From: Echinicola soli
GTDB taxonomy: Bacteria > Bacteroidota > Bacteroidia > Cytophagales > Cyclobacteriaceae
Direction: 5' to 3'
DNA length: 64,000 nt
NCBI RefSeq assembly: GCF_006575665.1
Contig: NZ_CP041253.1
Location: forward strand, 3,695,001 to 3,759,000
Below, in pieces: positions 44,953 through 53,364 of the stretch. The position numbers and the translations under genes were made by a program. Positions within the stretch are counted from its first letter, which is position 1. Each line of letters opens with the position of its first letter. The notes beneath the pieces are model-generated. The model was given only the letters and a program-made list of their open reading frames with translations. It did not search any database and had not been told where the DNA came from.

Positions 44953-46272
44953 TTACAATTCCTTTCCATTGATCTTGACATTTTTCATGATCAAGTTGTC
45001 GATATATTCCGGCTTGGTTTCTTGGTCCGGTGAGGTAGACAGCTTAACGTTTTCCATGGTCACATTGGAGACTTTATATTGATCAGAAGCCCTGGAATTA
45101 AAGATCCGATCACAATCTAGATCGATATTACGGAAAGTAATGTGATTACCTTTTGAGAACTTGATGCCCGTTTCGCCCTTGAGGTCAAAGAATTGCGTCC
45201 ATGGACTGAAGTTAAACATGTTTTTGGCACTGCCCGTGATATCTTCAAGAGTGATGTACTCATAGTTTTGTGGTGTATCAGGGCGCATTTTTAGCAGAAA
45301 TAGGCGCTTGGCATCCGTAACTTTTATCCTTCTTAAAATGATGTTCCTATTGTGAATAGATTCACTGCCGCAGGTCAATGCACTATGGCAAAATCCAAAT
45401 TCGCAGTCTTCCACAATGATATTATAATTTCCTCCATTGTTGGGGTCAGTATCGGCTTTAGGGCCTTTACCTCCCTTGAGTGCAATCGCATCGTCATTGA
45501 CAGACATAAAGCAATTTTTTACCAATACGTTTTTACAGGCATCTAAGTCGATGGCATCTGAGCTCGGTGCTTTTTCAGTGGTGTGGGGAGCAAAAATATG
45601 GAGGTTCAGAATTTTCACATTTTCACATTTGTAATAGTGCGATGTCCAGAAAGGGGAGTTGATCAGGCGGATGCCAGATACTTGGATATTTTTACTGTTA
45701 GAAATATAAAGCACACGTGGACGCATTTCGTCCATGTTGGTACAGTTTTTATTAAACTGACGGCGGATCCAGAAATGACGCCAGTAGCGGTGGCCATTGC
45801 CATTAAGGGTGCCTTTCCCGGAAATGGTAAAACCGTCCATTCCATCGGCATTTACCAAAGCGGCAAAGTACTTCAGCGTTTGTCCTTCCATTCTAGTTTC
45901 CAATAATTTGAAATGGGTAATGTCATCGCTTCCTTTCAGGACCGCGTTTCTTTCGAGGTGTAGGTGAGTGCCTGGTTTGAAAAACAGGGATCCACTTAGG
46001 AAGGTGCCCGCTGGAACGATAATCACGCCACCACCTTGCTCATGTGCTTGGTCAATGACTGCTTGGATCTTTTCGGTCTGTAAAACCGTGCTGTCACTGA
46101 CCACGCCATAATCTGTGATCCGGTAGTGTTTTCCCAATTTATCGATATCGGTGGGTTCGATTTCCCTAAACCAATCGGGGATGGGCGTGCCATCCGGAAA
46201 TACGTCGTCCTGAGCCATTACCGGGCCTAAACTGGTCATTAACATAAAAAAAAGGAAGAGGAAACTTTTCAT
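44953..46272 (-). CDS. Glycoside hydrolase family 28 (polygalacturonase-like)
   Basis: 439 residues with signal peptide (MKSFLFLFFMLMTSLGPVMA). A right-handed beta-helix: ITDYGVVSD at the start, GGVIIVPAGTFLSGSLFFK, IQVSGIRLINSPFW. The GH28 catalytic blocks are SSDAIDLDAC (Asp239), VNDDAIALKGG (Asp260 and Asp261) and FCHSALTCGSES (His296). It hydrolyses galacturonosyl or related linkages in pectin outside the cytoplasm. No transporter pair is next to it; a decayed sulfatase and a VWA lipoprotein lie upstream. The exact substrate (homogalacturonan, rhamnogalacturonan or other) cannot be fixed. Confidence 0.93.
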   Translation of the reverse strand: MKSFLFLFFMLMTSLGPVMAQDDVFPDGTPIPDWFREIEPTDIDKLGKHYRITDYGVVSDSTVLQTEKIQAVIDQAHEQGGGVIIVPAGTFLSGSLFFKPGTHLHLERNAVLKGSDDITHFKLLETRMEGQTLKYFAALVNADGMDGFTISGKGTLNGNGHRYWRHFWIRRQFNKNCTNMDEMRPRVLYISNSKNIQVSGIRLINSPFWTSHYYKCENVKILNLHIFAPHTTEKAPSSDAIDLDACKNVLVKNCFMSVNDDAIALKGGKGPKADTDPNNGGNYNIIVEDCEFGFCHSALTCGSESIHNRNIILRRIKVTDAKRLFLLKMRPDTPQNYEYITLEDITGSAKNMFNFSPWTQFFDLKGETGIKFSKGNHITFRNIDLDCDRIFNSRASDQYKVSNVTMENVKLSTSPDQETKPEYIDNLIMKNVKINGKEL

Positions 46273-46686
46273 GGATGAATCTTGGATTTATACGTTTTAG
46301 TTGTGTTTAAATGCGGGCTAATTACTTATGGTTGGAAATTAATTGATTGGGTTTACATATCAATCCTGTATCGTTATGGTTTCCTGTAAGAAAGTGGGAG
46401 ACAGGGTAGGTTTTCTGCCATTTGGGTGCCTCAATTTAGAAAGGCCTTACACTGAAAAGGAGCAGAAGATAGATCAAGGAATATTGCTGGGGAGCCTGCT
46501 ATCAATCAATAAAAACACTTATTTGTATCAATGGGGAGGGCAAAGGTGCAGAGGCAATAAGGAAAGTCCCCTCACTGCCTCTGTGATGATTTGGCCTTGT
46601 AGACTGGTATTCCATGATTTATGGAGAAGGCCTTTGGGCTTTGGAAAACCGTGCCTTCTAGGAGTGGTTTTGCCGGTCATATCTTT
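46273..46686. other. Intergenic region without supported gene
   Basis: About 410 bp between two minus-strand genes. An inverted pair CAGAGGCA (46549-46556) and TGCCTCTG (46576-46583) may be a weak hairpin. The one open frame here runs into the VWA gene on the other strand and has no protein-like features. Confidence 0.5.
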
Positions 46687-47892
46687 CTATTTCACTGATT
46701 CACTAATTAGCCTCACCATCAAGTCATTAAGGTATTCGACCTCATATTCTCCGATGGAGGGTTCCAAGTGGTCATGACCGATGCCGCTGTGGTTGGTAAT
46801 GAAAACATAGGTGCCATTGGTGATGATGCCTAAGAATCGCATTAGAAATTCGGTTTCCTTATCTATTCCACTAGCGGTAACAGGGATGATTTTGATGCCT
46901 TTGGCGGCAGCCAATTTGGTAAGGTCATGGATTTCATCTATGATTTGGTCGTCATGATGTGGCGGGGCATCCAGCAATAAAAAGAGTAGCCTCGTCTTGG
47001 CTTGAGTGGACCATTGCAAGTCGTTCATGGCTTTGGAAAGTGCCGTATGGACGGCCTCAGGAAAATCACCGCCTCCATTGGCTTCTTGGTCTTTTATAAA
47101 TGACAGCGTAGTTTCTATAGTGGAAGTGAAGGGAGATTGGCGGGTCAAGTATTCATCGCCAGTATCCCGGTAAAATACCGTTCCAGTTAAAAATTCCGTT
47201 CTAGGGTTTTCTGATTTTGCCCTTTGGATTACATCGAGCAGCTCAGTCTTTAAATATTTCAATTCATCCCCCATGGATCCGGTCGCATCCACTACAAAGG
47301 CGATTTCTGCTTGATTTGAAGGGTAGTTACTCGGCGTATAGGCGATTTGAAGGGGGTGTTGGGAATTGGTTTGGGAGACATTGATAATTTTATTGCCACC
47401 ATCGATAGCAATGGTCAGGTTTTCTGCCTTTACTCTTGCCAATGCATTAGTGAAGACATCTCCCCATAATTCTACTCGGCCTTTATTGTCTGTCCTTGCC
47501 TGCCAAATGGTTTCATTACCAGCCTTCAATGAGACAGGAACATCTACAACAGGTTGTCCATTGGGTCGATTGATGTGAATAGGAATCCGGTGTTGGAAGT
47601 CCATTCCCCAATATTCGGGCATGTGCTCAAAATCCTTTTCGTTAAATAGGTTTTGCCAAAATTCCCATTGGCTCAGGTCATGCCATTCCCCGGCGGTAAT
47701 CACTCCGGGCTGTGGTGCCTGGCCCTGGCCATTTCCACTTCCTGAAGAAGCTCCTTCACCTGAAAATGAACCATCAAGCTTGCCGTAACTGGCATCGGAT
47801 TCAGGGTCTGAATTACCCAAGTGACTTTCACAGCCCAAAAGACTTATTATGCCAGCCAAAAATAAAAAAGAAGGTAGTAATGATCTTTTCAT
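46687..47892 (-). CDS. VWA-domain lipoprotein
   Basis: 401 residues. Lipobox LLGC (Cys21) then a Gly/Ser-rich linker (about 25-65). A beta-sandwich segment follows (HIPIHINRPNGQPVVDVPVSL with I as R-I-P in the sequence), similar to domains that handle wall or polysaccharide contacts, then a von Willebrand A domain (about 195-385) with MIDAS-type DATGSMGDE (Asp202, Thr204, Ser206) and LLLDAPPH. The MIDAS motif is the DxTGS variant. The protein should be on the cell surface or outer membrane and bind a partner through Mg2+. Partner unknown. Confidence 0.85.
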   Translation of the reverse strand: MKRSLLPSFLFLAGIISLLGCESHLGNSDPESDASYGKLDGSFSGEGASSGSGNGQGQAPQPGVITAGEWHDLSQWEFWQNLFNEKDFEHMPEYWGMDFQHRIPIHINRPNGQPVVDVPVSLKAGNETIWQARTDNKGRVELWGDVFTNALARVKAENLTIAIDGGNKIINVSQTNSQHPLQIAYTPSNYPSNQAEIAFVVDATGSMGDELKYLKTELLDVIQRAKSENPRTEFLTGTVFYRDTGDEYLTRQSPFTSTIETTLSFIKDQEANGGGDFPEAVHTALSKAMNDLQWSTQAKTRLLFLLLDAPPHHDDQIIDEIHDLTKLAAAKGIKIIPVTASGIDKETEFLMRFLGIITNGTYVFITNHSGIGHDHLEPSIGEYEVEYLNDLMVRLISESVK

Positions 47893-48454
47893 AATAAAAT
47901 AGATTTAGGTCTTAATGTCCTGACGAAATTTAATCTGTTTTTGTCTCACCGAATAGGGAAATATTTCGTCTATTGGTTTTTAACCTTATCAATAGTGTTC
48001 TGGCTCCCTTGTTTTTCATGAGTGGCTGCCAGGGCCCTTCCAAAGAAGGACAGGAAGGGCCAAAACGATCCAATATAATTCTGATCATGTCAGATGATAT
48101 GTAACATTCGGACATAAACATTCCTGAATCAGGAATATTATCTGGCGGCTTGTCAGTGAAATGTTTATTGTGGATAAAACGTTGTTTTTATGCTCTCAAA
48201 ATATATGGAAAGGCGCTGGATATTCGTCTTTTGACGCTTCTATTATTTGAATCTATGCATTTGGAAGTGGTTGGAACTATGGGGTTTAATGGTTTCCTGT
48301 TTAATAACCATCAATTAAATAACAAATTTCTGTCACGACTTAAAAACTCAGATCATTTTTACTTCGTGATTTTATGGAATGAATTTTTTATTTGGGGAAT
48401 TATCGTTAAGTTTAAATGTTTAAACATATAAGCTTTTCAATAACCCAAAAAACT
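47893..48454. other. Intergenic region holding a decayed sulfatase
   Basis: About 560 bp before the mannoside locus. The first half is a sulfatase remnant (47952-48180). A 17-bp palindrome ATTCCTGA-A-TCAGGAAT at 48120-48136 falls inside that remnant. The 12-bp perfect palindrome ATGTTTAAACAT at 48416-48427 lies 28 bp before the SusC start and could be an operator. The promoter of SusC must lie in 48200-48420, but no consensus was convincing. Confidence 0.5.
47952..48180 (+). pseudogene. Decayed 5' end of a lipoprotein sulfatase gene
   Basis: In one frame the DNA reads LVFNLINSVLAPLFFMSGC, a lipoprotein signal whose Cys codon is at 48027-48029, then QGPSKEGQEGPKRSNIILIM and SDDM, ending at TAA (48102-48104). 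The block K-R-x-N-I-I-L-I-M-S-D-D is the metal-binding start of formylglycine sulfatases. After the stop the same frame continues HSDINIPESG, matching the expected (G)YSDI...NxP. The rest of a ~500-residue gene, including the C-x-P-S-R motif, is absent. Confidence 0.65.
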
Positions 48455-51400
48455 ATGAAAACACATTTATGCTTACACACAAAGTATGAAGTGATGTGGA
48501 AGGTCCCCGTGGCCTGTATCGCTTTTATGCTTTTGTTGTTGTTCCAGATGACGGGTTATGCCCAAGAGCAGGGCAAAACCTACAATGGTGTGGTGTATGA
48601 CAATGCCACCAAAGAACCACTCCCGGGAGTGAACATCCTTGTAAAGGGTACAGGACAAGGGGTTGTCAGTGATATTGACGGTAAGTTTAGCATTACCATT
48701 GACACCCCGGATCCGGTTTTGATCTTCAGTTTTATCGGTATGGAATCACTGGAATATCCCCTTACAGGACAGACCGAGCTCGAGATCAATATGGATCCCA
48801 GCGAGGATAGCCTCGATGAGGTAGTCGTAGTGGGGTATGGTACCCAGAAAAAATCTGACCTGACCGGTTCGGTAGGTGTGGTCGGAGGGGATGAAATCCT
48901 CAAAGCGCCAGTGGCAAATGCCCTACAGGGTATGAAGGGAAAAGTAGCCGGCGTAAATGTATTTTTGAACTCAGGGTCACCATCCTCCAGTCCCAGGGTA
49001 CTTATACGCGGATTAGGAACCATTAACTCGTCATCTCAGCCGCTCTATGTGGTAGATGGCGTGGTCATGGAGAACATAGAATTTTTAAATCCCAATGACA
49101 TTGAGAGCATGGAAGTCTTGAAAGATGCTTCTTCCACCGCAATCTATGGTGCACGTGGGGCCAACGGTGTGGTAATGGTCACCACCAAAAGAGGGGCCAA
49201 AAACACCGGCACCACTATTGGATATGATGGCTATTTCAGTGTAGGGGTACTGCCAAAAAAAATGGATGTGCTCAATGCGGAGGAATTTATGGAAGTCCTG
49301 GAACAGGGATTTGCCAACCACAATAAATATCGACCGGATTCGCCCATTCCGGATTTTACCAAAAACGATCCTAATCTTTTTGATGAAAATGGCAATCCGT
49401 TATATGATACCGATTGGCAGGAGGAAGCTACCAGGACTGCCCTTTCCCATAACCATCAATTGTCCTATCGTTCCAAGGCGGAGAAATCCTCTTTTGGTGC
49501 CTTTGTCAATTATACCGACATGCAGGGCATTATGCTGAACAACTATCTAAAACGTGTAAATGGCAAGTTTGCATTCGATGCCGATCCAAAAGAATGGCTT
49601 TCGGTTGGGCTGAACCTGTTGGCCAACAGTACAACCGAGAACGTATTTGAGGAAAGTGGGGGTCACCAGATGCCAAGACGTTCCATGATCGAGATGCCTG
49701 CCATTTTCCCTGTCAAGTTTCCCGACGGCACTTGGAGCAATTCCAGTATGGTCGAAGATCCCTATGGATTAGAAGCCATTCCCAATCCTGTACACGTGCT
49801 GACCACACAGGACAGGCTTAGAAAAAGGACCAAACTGTTCGGGAACATCTATACGACTTTCCATATCCTTCCCGGACTTGATCTTAGAACACAGTTTGGT
49901 TTTGATAAAAATGACTTTAATGAGCAGATTTACAGTCCAACTGACCTGATCAATATCTCCTCGCCAAACGGTTACGCTTATTTGGCCAATGAAAGAGTGT
50001 TGTATTGGCAGCAAGAAAACTATTTGACCTATACCAAGGATTTTGGGGATCATGGGTTAAATGCAATGGCCGGGCTTAGTTGGCAAAAAAGAACTTCAGA
50101 ATACTTTAATGTAAGTGCCACGGGATTTTCCGATGATACCTTTAAGTTTAACAGGATGCAGTCGGCCAGTCAGCCGGGAACACCCAATTCAGGATATGAT
50201 GAATGGAGCATGAATTCCTATTTTTTACGAGGCAATTACAATTATAAAAGCAAATACCTGCTGACCTTTACCGGAAGAGTGGACGGTTCATCCAGGTTTG
50301 GTGAAAACAACAAGTATGGGGTGTTCCCATCCGTTGGTGTGGGCTATGTGCTTTCAAAAGAACCTTTTATGCAAGGCCTGTCCGGTACCGTGGATGAGTT
50401 CAAGATCAGGTCAAGTTATGGGATTACGGGAAATACCGAAATCCCTACCTACCAATCCCTGGGTACAGTTTCGACCGGTACCACGCTGATCAACGGATCC
50501 AGGGCTCCCATCAGCTATGTCAACAGGCTTCCCAACCCGGACCTGGAATGGGAAAAGACACGCCAGTTTGATATAGGGATGGACCTGACACTCATGGAAA
50601 GGGCATTGGTATTCAGTTTTGATTATTACCATAAACTGACCACTGACCTGTTGCTGGACAGACCAGTTCCTTCTTCCACCGGTTTTGCCGCTGTCAGGGA
50701 CAATATTGGATCGGTATCCAATAAAGGAATTGAAGTGTTGGTGCGGGCCTTTCCAGTTACCAATGCCGATTTCAGCTGGGAGTCTACCCTGAATTTTTCC
50801 TATAACAAGAACCAAATCGAACAGCTTGGAGAAAATGACGAGGACATCTTTCCCGGCCCCAACTGGGTTTCTGGTAGCCAGACCATTTTGCGTGTGGGCG
50901 AGTCCCTGAGTTCTTTCTGGGGTTACGAACGATTGGGCACCTGGGGTACGGACGAAGCAACGGAAGCGGCTGAAGTCGGAGCCATCCCCGGAGAAGCGAA
51001 GCGGAGTGCTGAAAGAAAGATCATAGGAAACGGACTTCCGCATTGGACAGGGAGTTTTATCAATAATTTCTATTATGGTAATTTTGACCTTACCCTGGAC
51101 GTGCAGTTTGTGGCAGGCGTGGATATCCTGCAGCAATTTTTCCATTCTACCCAAGATCGTACCGGTTATGCCAGCGGCCTGAAGGACGTGCTCTATGATG
51201 CATGGACAGAGACCAATCAGAACACCATGGTACAACAGATCAGAAACGGGCCATATTCGGGACAGAACAGTGAAGTAGACAGCCATTGGGTTGCAGATGG
51301 TTCTTATATCAGGGGTAACTTGATCTCGCTGGGTTACTCATTTGACCAGTCTTTATTGGACAGGATCGGCATGAATAAGCTGAGGGTATATGCCAGTGTG

Positions 51401-51550
51401 CAGAATGCCTTCCTTATACATTCCGATGAATTTAAAGGATATGACCCTGAGGCTTCTTCTTGGGAAGGCAACCAATGGGGCCAGAACATCTTCTTTTTCC
51501 AATATCCTCGGCCAAGGACCTTTACCCTTGGATTGAGCCTGCAGTTTTAA
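48455..51550 (+). CDS. SusC/RagA family TonB-dependent transporter of the mannoside locus
   Basis: 1031 residues from the ATG at 48455; an earlier in-frame ATG at 48416 lies inside a palindrome. Signal region (WKVPVACIAFMLLLLFQMTGYAQ), carboxypeptidase-like regulatory domain (YNGVVYDNATKEPLPGVNIL), DEVVVVGYG, plug with PLYVVDGVVM and VLKDASSTAIYGARGANGVVMVTTKRG, then the barrel ending TLGLSLQF. With the SusD gene 16 bp downstream it imports oligosaccharide at the outer membrane. GH92 and phosphomannose isomerase genes downstream suggest alpha-mannosides. Confidence 0.96.
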   Translation: MKTHLCLHTKYEVMWKVPVACIAFMLLLLFQMTGYAQEQGKTYNGVVYDNATKEPLPGVNILVKGTGQGVVSDIDGKFSITIDTPDPVLIFSFIGMESLEYPLTGQTELEINMDPSEDSLDEVVVVGYGTQKKSDLTGSVGVVGGDEILKAPVANALQGMKGKVAGVNVFLNSGSPSSSPRVLIRGLGTINSSSQPLYVVDGVVMENIEFLNPNDIESMEVLKDASSTAIYGARGANGVVMVTTKRGAKNTGTTIGYDGYFSVGVLPKKMDVLNAEEFMEVLEQGFANHNKYRPDSPIPDFTKNDPNLFDENGNPLYDTDWQEEATRTALSHNHQLSYRSKAEKSSFGAFVNYTDMQGIMLNNYLKRVNGKFAFDADPKEWLSVGLNLLANSTTENVFEESGGHQMPRRSMIEMPAIFPVKFPDGTWSNSSMVEDPYGLEAIPNPVHVLTTQDRLRKRTKLFGNIYTTFHILPGLDLRTQFGFDKNDFNEQIYSPTDLINISSPNGYAYLANERVLYWQQENYLTYTKDFGDHGLNAMAGLSWQKRTSEYFNVSATGFSDDTFKFNRMQSASQPGTPNSGYDEWSMNSYFLRGNYNYKSKYLLTFTGRVDGSSRFGENNKYGVFPSVGVGYVLSKEPFMQGLSGTVDEFKIRSSYGITGNTEIPTYQSLGTVSTGTTLINGSRAPISYVNRLPNPDLEWEKTRQFDIGMDLTLMERALVFSFDYYHKLTTDLLLDRPVPSSTGFAAVRDNIGSVSNKGIEVLVRAFPVTNADFSWESTLNFSYNKNQIEQLGENDEDIFPGPNWVSGSQTILRVGESLSSFWGYERLGTWGTDEATEAAEVGAIPGEAKRSAERKIIGNGLPHWTGSFINNFYYGNFDLTLDVQFVAGVDILQQFFHSTQDRTGYASGLKDVLYDAWTETNQNTMVQQIRNGPYSGQNSEVDSHWVADGSYIRGNLISLGYSFDQSLLDRIGMNKLRVYASVQNAFLIHSDEFKGYDPEASSWEGNQWGQNIFFFQYPRPRTFTLGLSLQF

Positions 51551-51566
51551 CCAAAAAATTAATCTC

Positions 51567-53156
51567 ATGAAAAAGTTATCGATTATATACTTGGTGGCAG
51601 TGGTGCTTTTATCTTCCTGTGAGGGCTTTTTGGAAGAAAAGCCCAAGGATGAAGTGTCCTCCACCCAATATTTTGCGCGGCCGGAACATGCCCGGGACGC
51701 AGTAAACGCATTGTACAGGACTGGGGCCATGCAGCTTTATGAGGCCAATGGCTCCTATGCCGGGGCAAGGATCATGTTCGGTCCTTATTTGTCCGGATTT
51801 GTGGACAATGAATACAAAGGCCAGGAAGTACACGTACAACGGGGACAGACCATGACCTACGATGGCTTGAACCTGTCGAGTTACTTTAATTCCATGTGGT
51901 CCGACATGTACGTGGGGATATCCAGGGCAAACAATGCCATTAAATATATTCCAGAGACTCCCGGACTTTCGGAAAGCGAAATGAACAAATACATGGCAGA
52001 AGCCCGGTTTTTTAGGGCGTTCAACTATTATTATCTGGTAAGGATGTTTGGGGCGGTTCCCTTGATTACAGAACCCTATGAGAGTTTGGAAGAACTGTTT
52101 CCCGAGCGGACAGCTCCATCTCAGGTCTATGCCCTGATCACCGAGGATCTGGAAGCAGCCATTTCAAGTGGGGGATTGGCCGATGTTTCCATGACATCAA
52201 ACAGCGGCAGGATTTCCGCATCAGTAGCCCAGACAGTGTTAGCTGAAGTATACTTGACCATGAGCGGTGAAGCGGTAGGGCAGGATAACTATGCCAATGC
52301 GGCACAGGTCGCCAGGGAGATAGTGGATTCCGGACAATATTCCCTGGTCCAGCATTCTAAGAATGGACAGGGGCAACTCACTGAAAACGGGTCTGCCTAT
52401 AACAAATTAAAGGACAGTGAACAGGTGCCCGGGGAATATATCTATTATTACGAATATGAGATAGGGATTGCCAACAATATCTATCCAAGTTGGTGCTATC
52501 CTTCCACTATTTCGCCCTTACTGGCCTATGCCATTGCAAACAATGCTTATGGCCCGACCAATGACCTGATCGCCTCCTATGATCCGGAAAATGACCTTCG
52601 TGTGCAGGAAAAACAGTATTTCCATTCTTCCATAGAATTGGATGGGGAAACTGTTGAATTCCAACGGGCTCCCTTCATGTGGGAGAATAAGGAAGCTGCC
52701 TACGAAACGGCACTTTCGGGACGTGAAATGCCGATCTATACCTATGCCGATGTGCTATTGATCGGTGCTGAGGCAATAGCCCGGTCAGAAGGGGTGACCA
52801 GTGAAGCGGTGGACTACCTTGCCCAAATCCGGGAAAGGGCTTACTGGAACAGTTCTTCGGCAGCCATTCGAAGTGAGCTGGCCACCATGTCGACTGATCA
52901 GTTTGTAGAAGAGGTTTGGAAAGAAAGGGTGAGGGAGCTTGTATTTGAGTTTCCTATTTGGTTTGATGTCATGCGAACAGGCAAATTTCCAAGGCCGGTA
53001 GGAGATGGTTCGGGAGAAATAACGTTTGTCGATGCGGTCGGTGCCACCAACTATTTTAATGGTACCATTAAAGCACAAAACATGCTATATCCTTTGCCCG
53101 AGCAGGAATTGCAGCGCAATCCTTCGCTGGAACAAAACCCTGGGTATGCCAATTGA
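51567..53156 (+). CDS. SusD/RagB family glycan-binding lipoprotein
   Basis: 529 residues. Lipobox LSSC (Cys17) followed by EGFLEEKPKDEVSS, the usual SusD opening. YVGISRANNAIKYIPE, YMAEARFFRAFNYYYLVRMFGAVPLI (helical repeats) and the C-terminal YADVLLIGAEAIAR ... WKERVRELVFEFPIWFDVMRTGKFP follow. It binds the glycan over the SusC pore. A strong terminator follows the gene, so SusCD can be expressed above the enzymes behind it. Confidence 0.96.
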   Translation: MKKLSIIYLVAVVLLSSCEGFLEEKPKDEVSSTQYFARPEHARDAVNALYRTGAMQLYEANGSYAGARIMFGPYLSGFVDNEYKGQEVHVQRGQTMTYDGLNLSSYFNSMWSDMYVGISRANNAIKYIPETPGLSESEMNKYMAEARFFRAFNYYYLVRMFGAVPLITEPYESLEELFPERTAPSQVYALITEDLEAAISSGGLADVSMTSNSGRISASVAQTVLAEVYLTMSGEAVGQDNYANAAQVAREIVDSGQYSLVQHSKNGQGQLTENGSAYNKLKDSEQVPGEYIYYYEYEIGIANNIYPSWCYPSTISPLLAYAIANNAYGPTNDLIASYDPENDLRVQEKQYFHSSIELDGETVEFQRAPFMWENKEAAYETALSGREMPIYTYADVLLIGAEAIARSEGVTSEAVDYLAQIRERAYWNSSSAAIRSELATMSTDQFVEEVWKERVRELVFEFPIWFDVMRTGKFPRPVGDGSGEITFVDAVGATNYFNGTIKAQNMLYPLPEQELQRNPSLEQNPGYAN

Positions 53157-53176
53157 TCCTTGAGAAATAATGCTAA

Positions 53177-53222
53177 GGCTGTTCCGAGCCATGTTGATGT
53201 TGGCTCGGAACAGCCGTTTTTT
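53177..53222 (+). terminator. Strong rho-independent terminator between SusCD and the enzyme genes
   Basis: Perfect 15-bp arms GGCTGTTCCGAGCCA (53177-53191) and TGGCTCGGAACAGCC (53201-53215), 9-nt loop, then GTTTTTT. It lies 20 bp after the SusD stop and 140 bp before the isomerase gene, so the latter needs its own promoter or readthrough. Confidence 0.9.
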
Positions 53223-53364
53223 CAAGAACCCTTTTCAGCGCAGGGAGCAATGATAAGGTCATCTTGTTACTTTTTGTTGGCAACTGATATGGAATAAAGC
53301 ACCCGGCCCAGAGGGAAGATGTCCCCGGGGTATACAATCGAAATTCGCAAAAATTATTATAACA

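Noticed and set aside
46343..46777. A 144-codon open frame on the plus strand between the GH28 and VWA genes
   Set aside because: It runs into the VWA gene on the other strand, has no domain, signal peptide or plausible composition.
48120..48136. 17-bp palindrome ATTCCTGA-A-TCAGGAAT as operator of the SusC gene
   Set aside because: It lies inside the sulfatase remnant about 320 bp from the SusC start and has no second copy in the locus.
48150..48431. A 93-codon plus-strand frame before SusC
   Set aside because: It starts within the sulfatase remnant, has no family features and covers the likely promoter.
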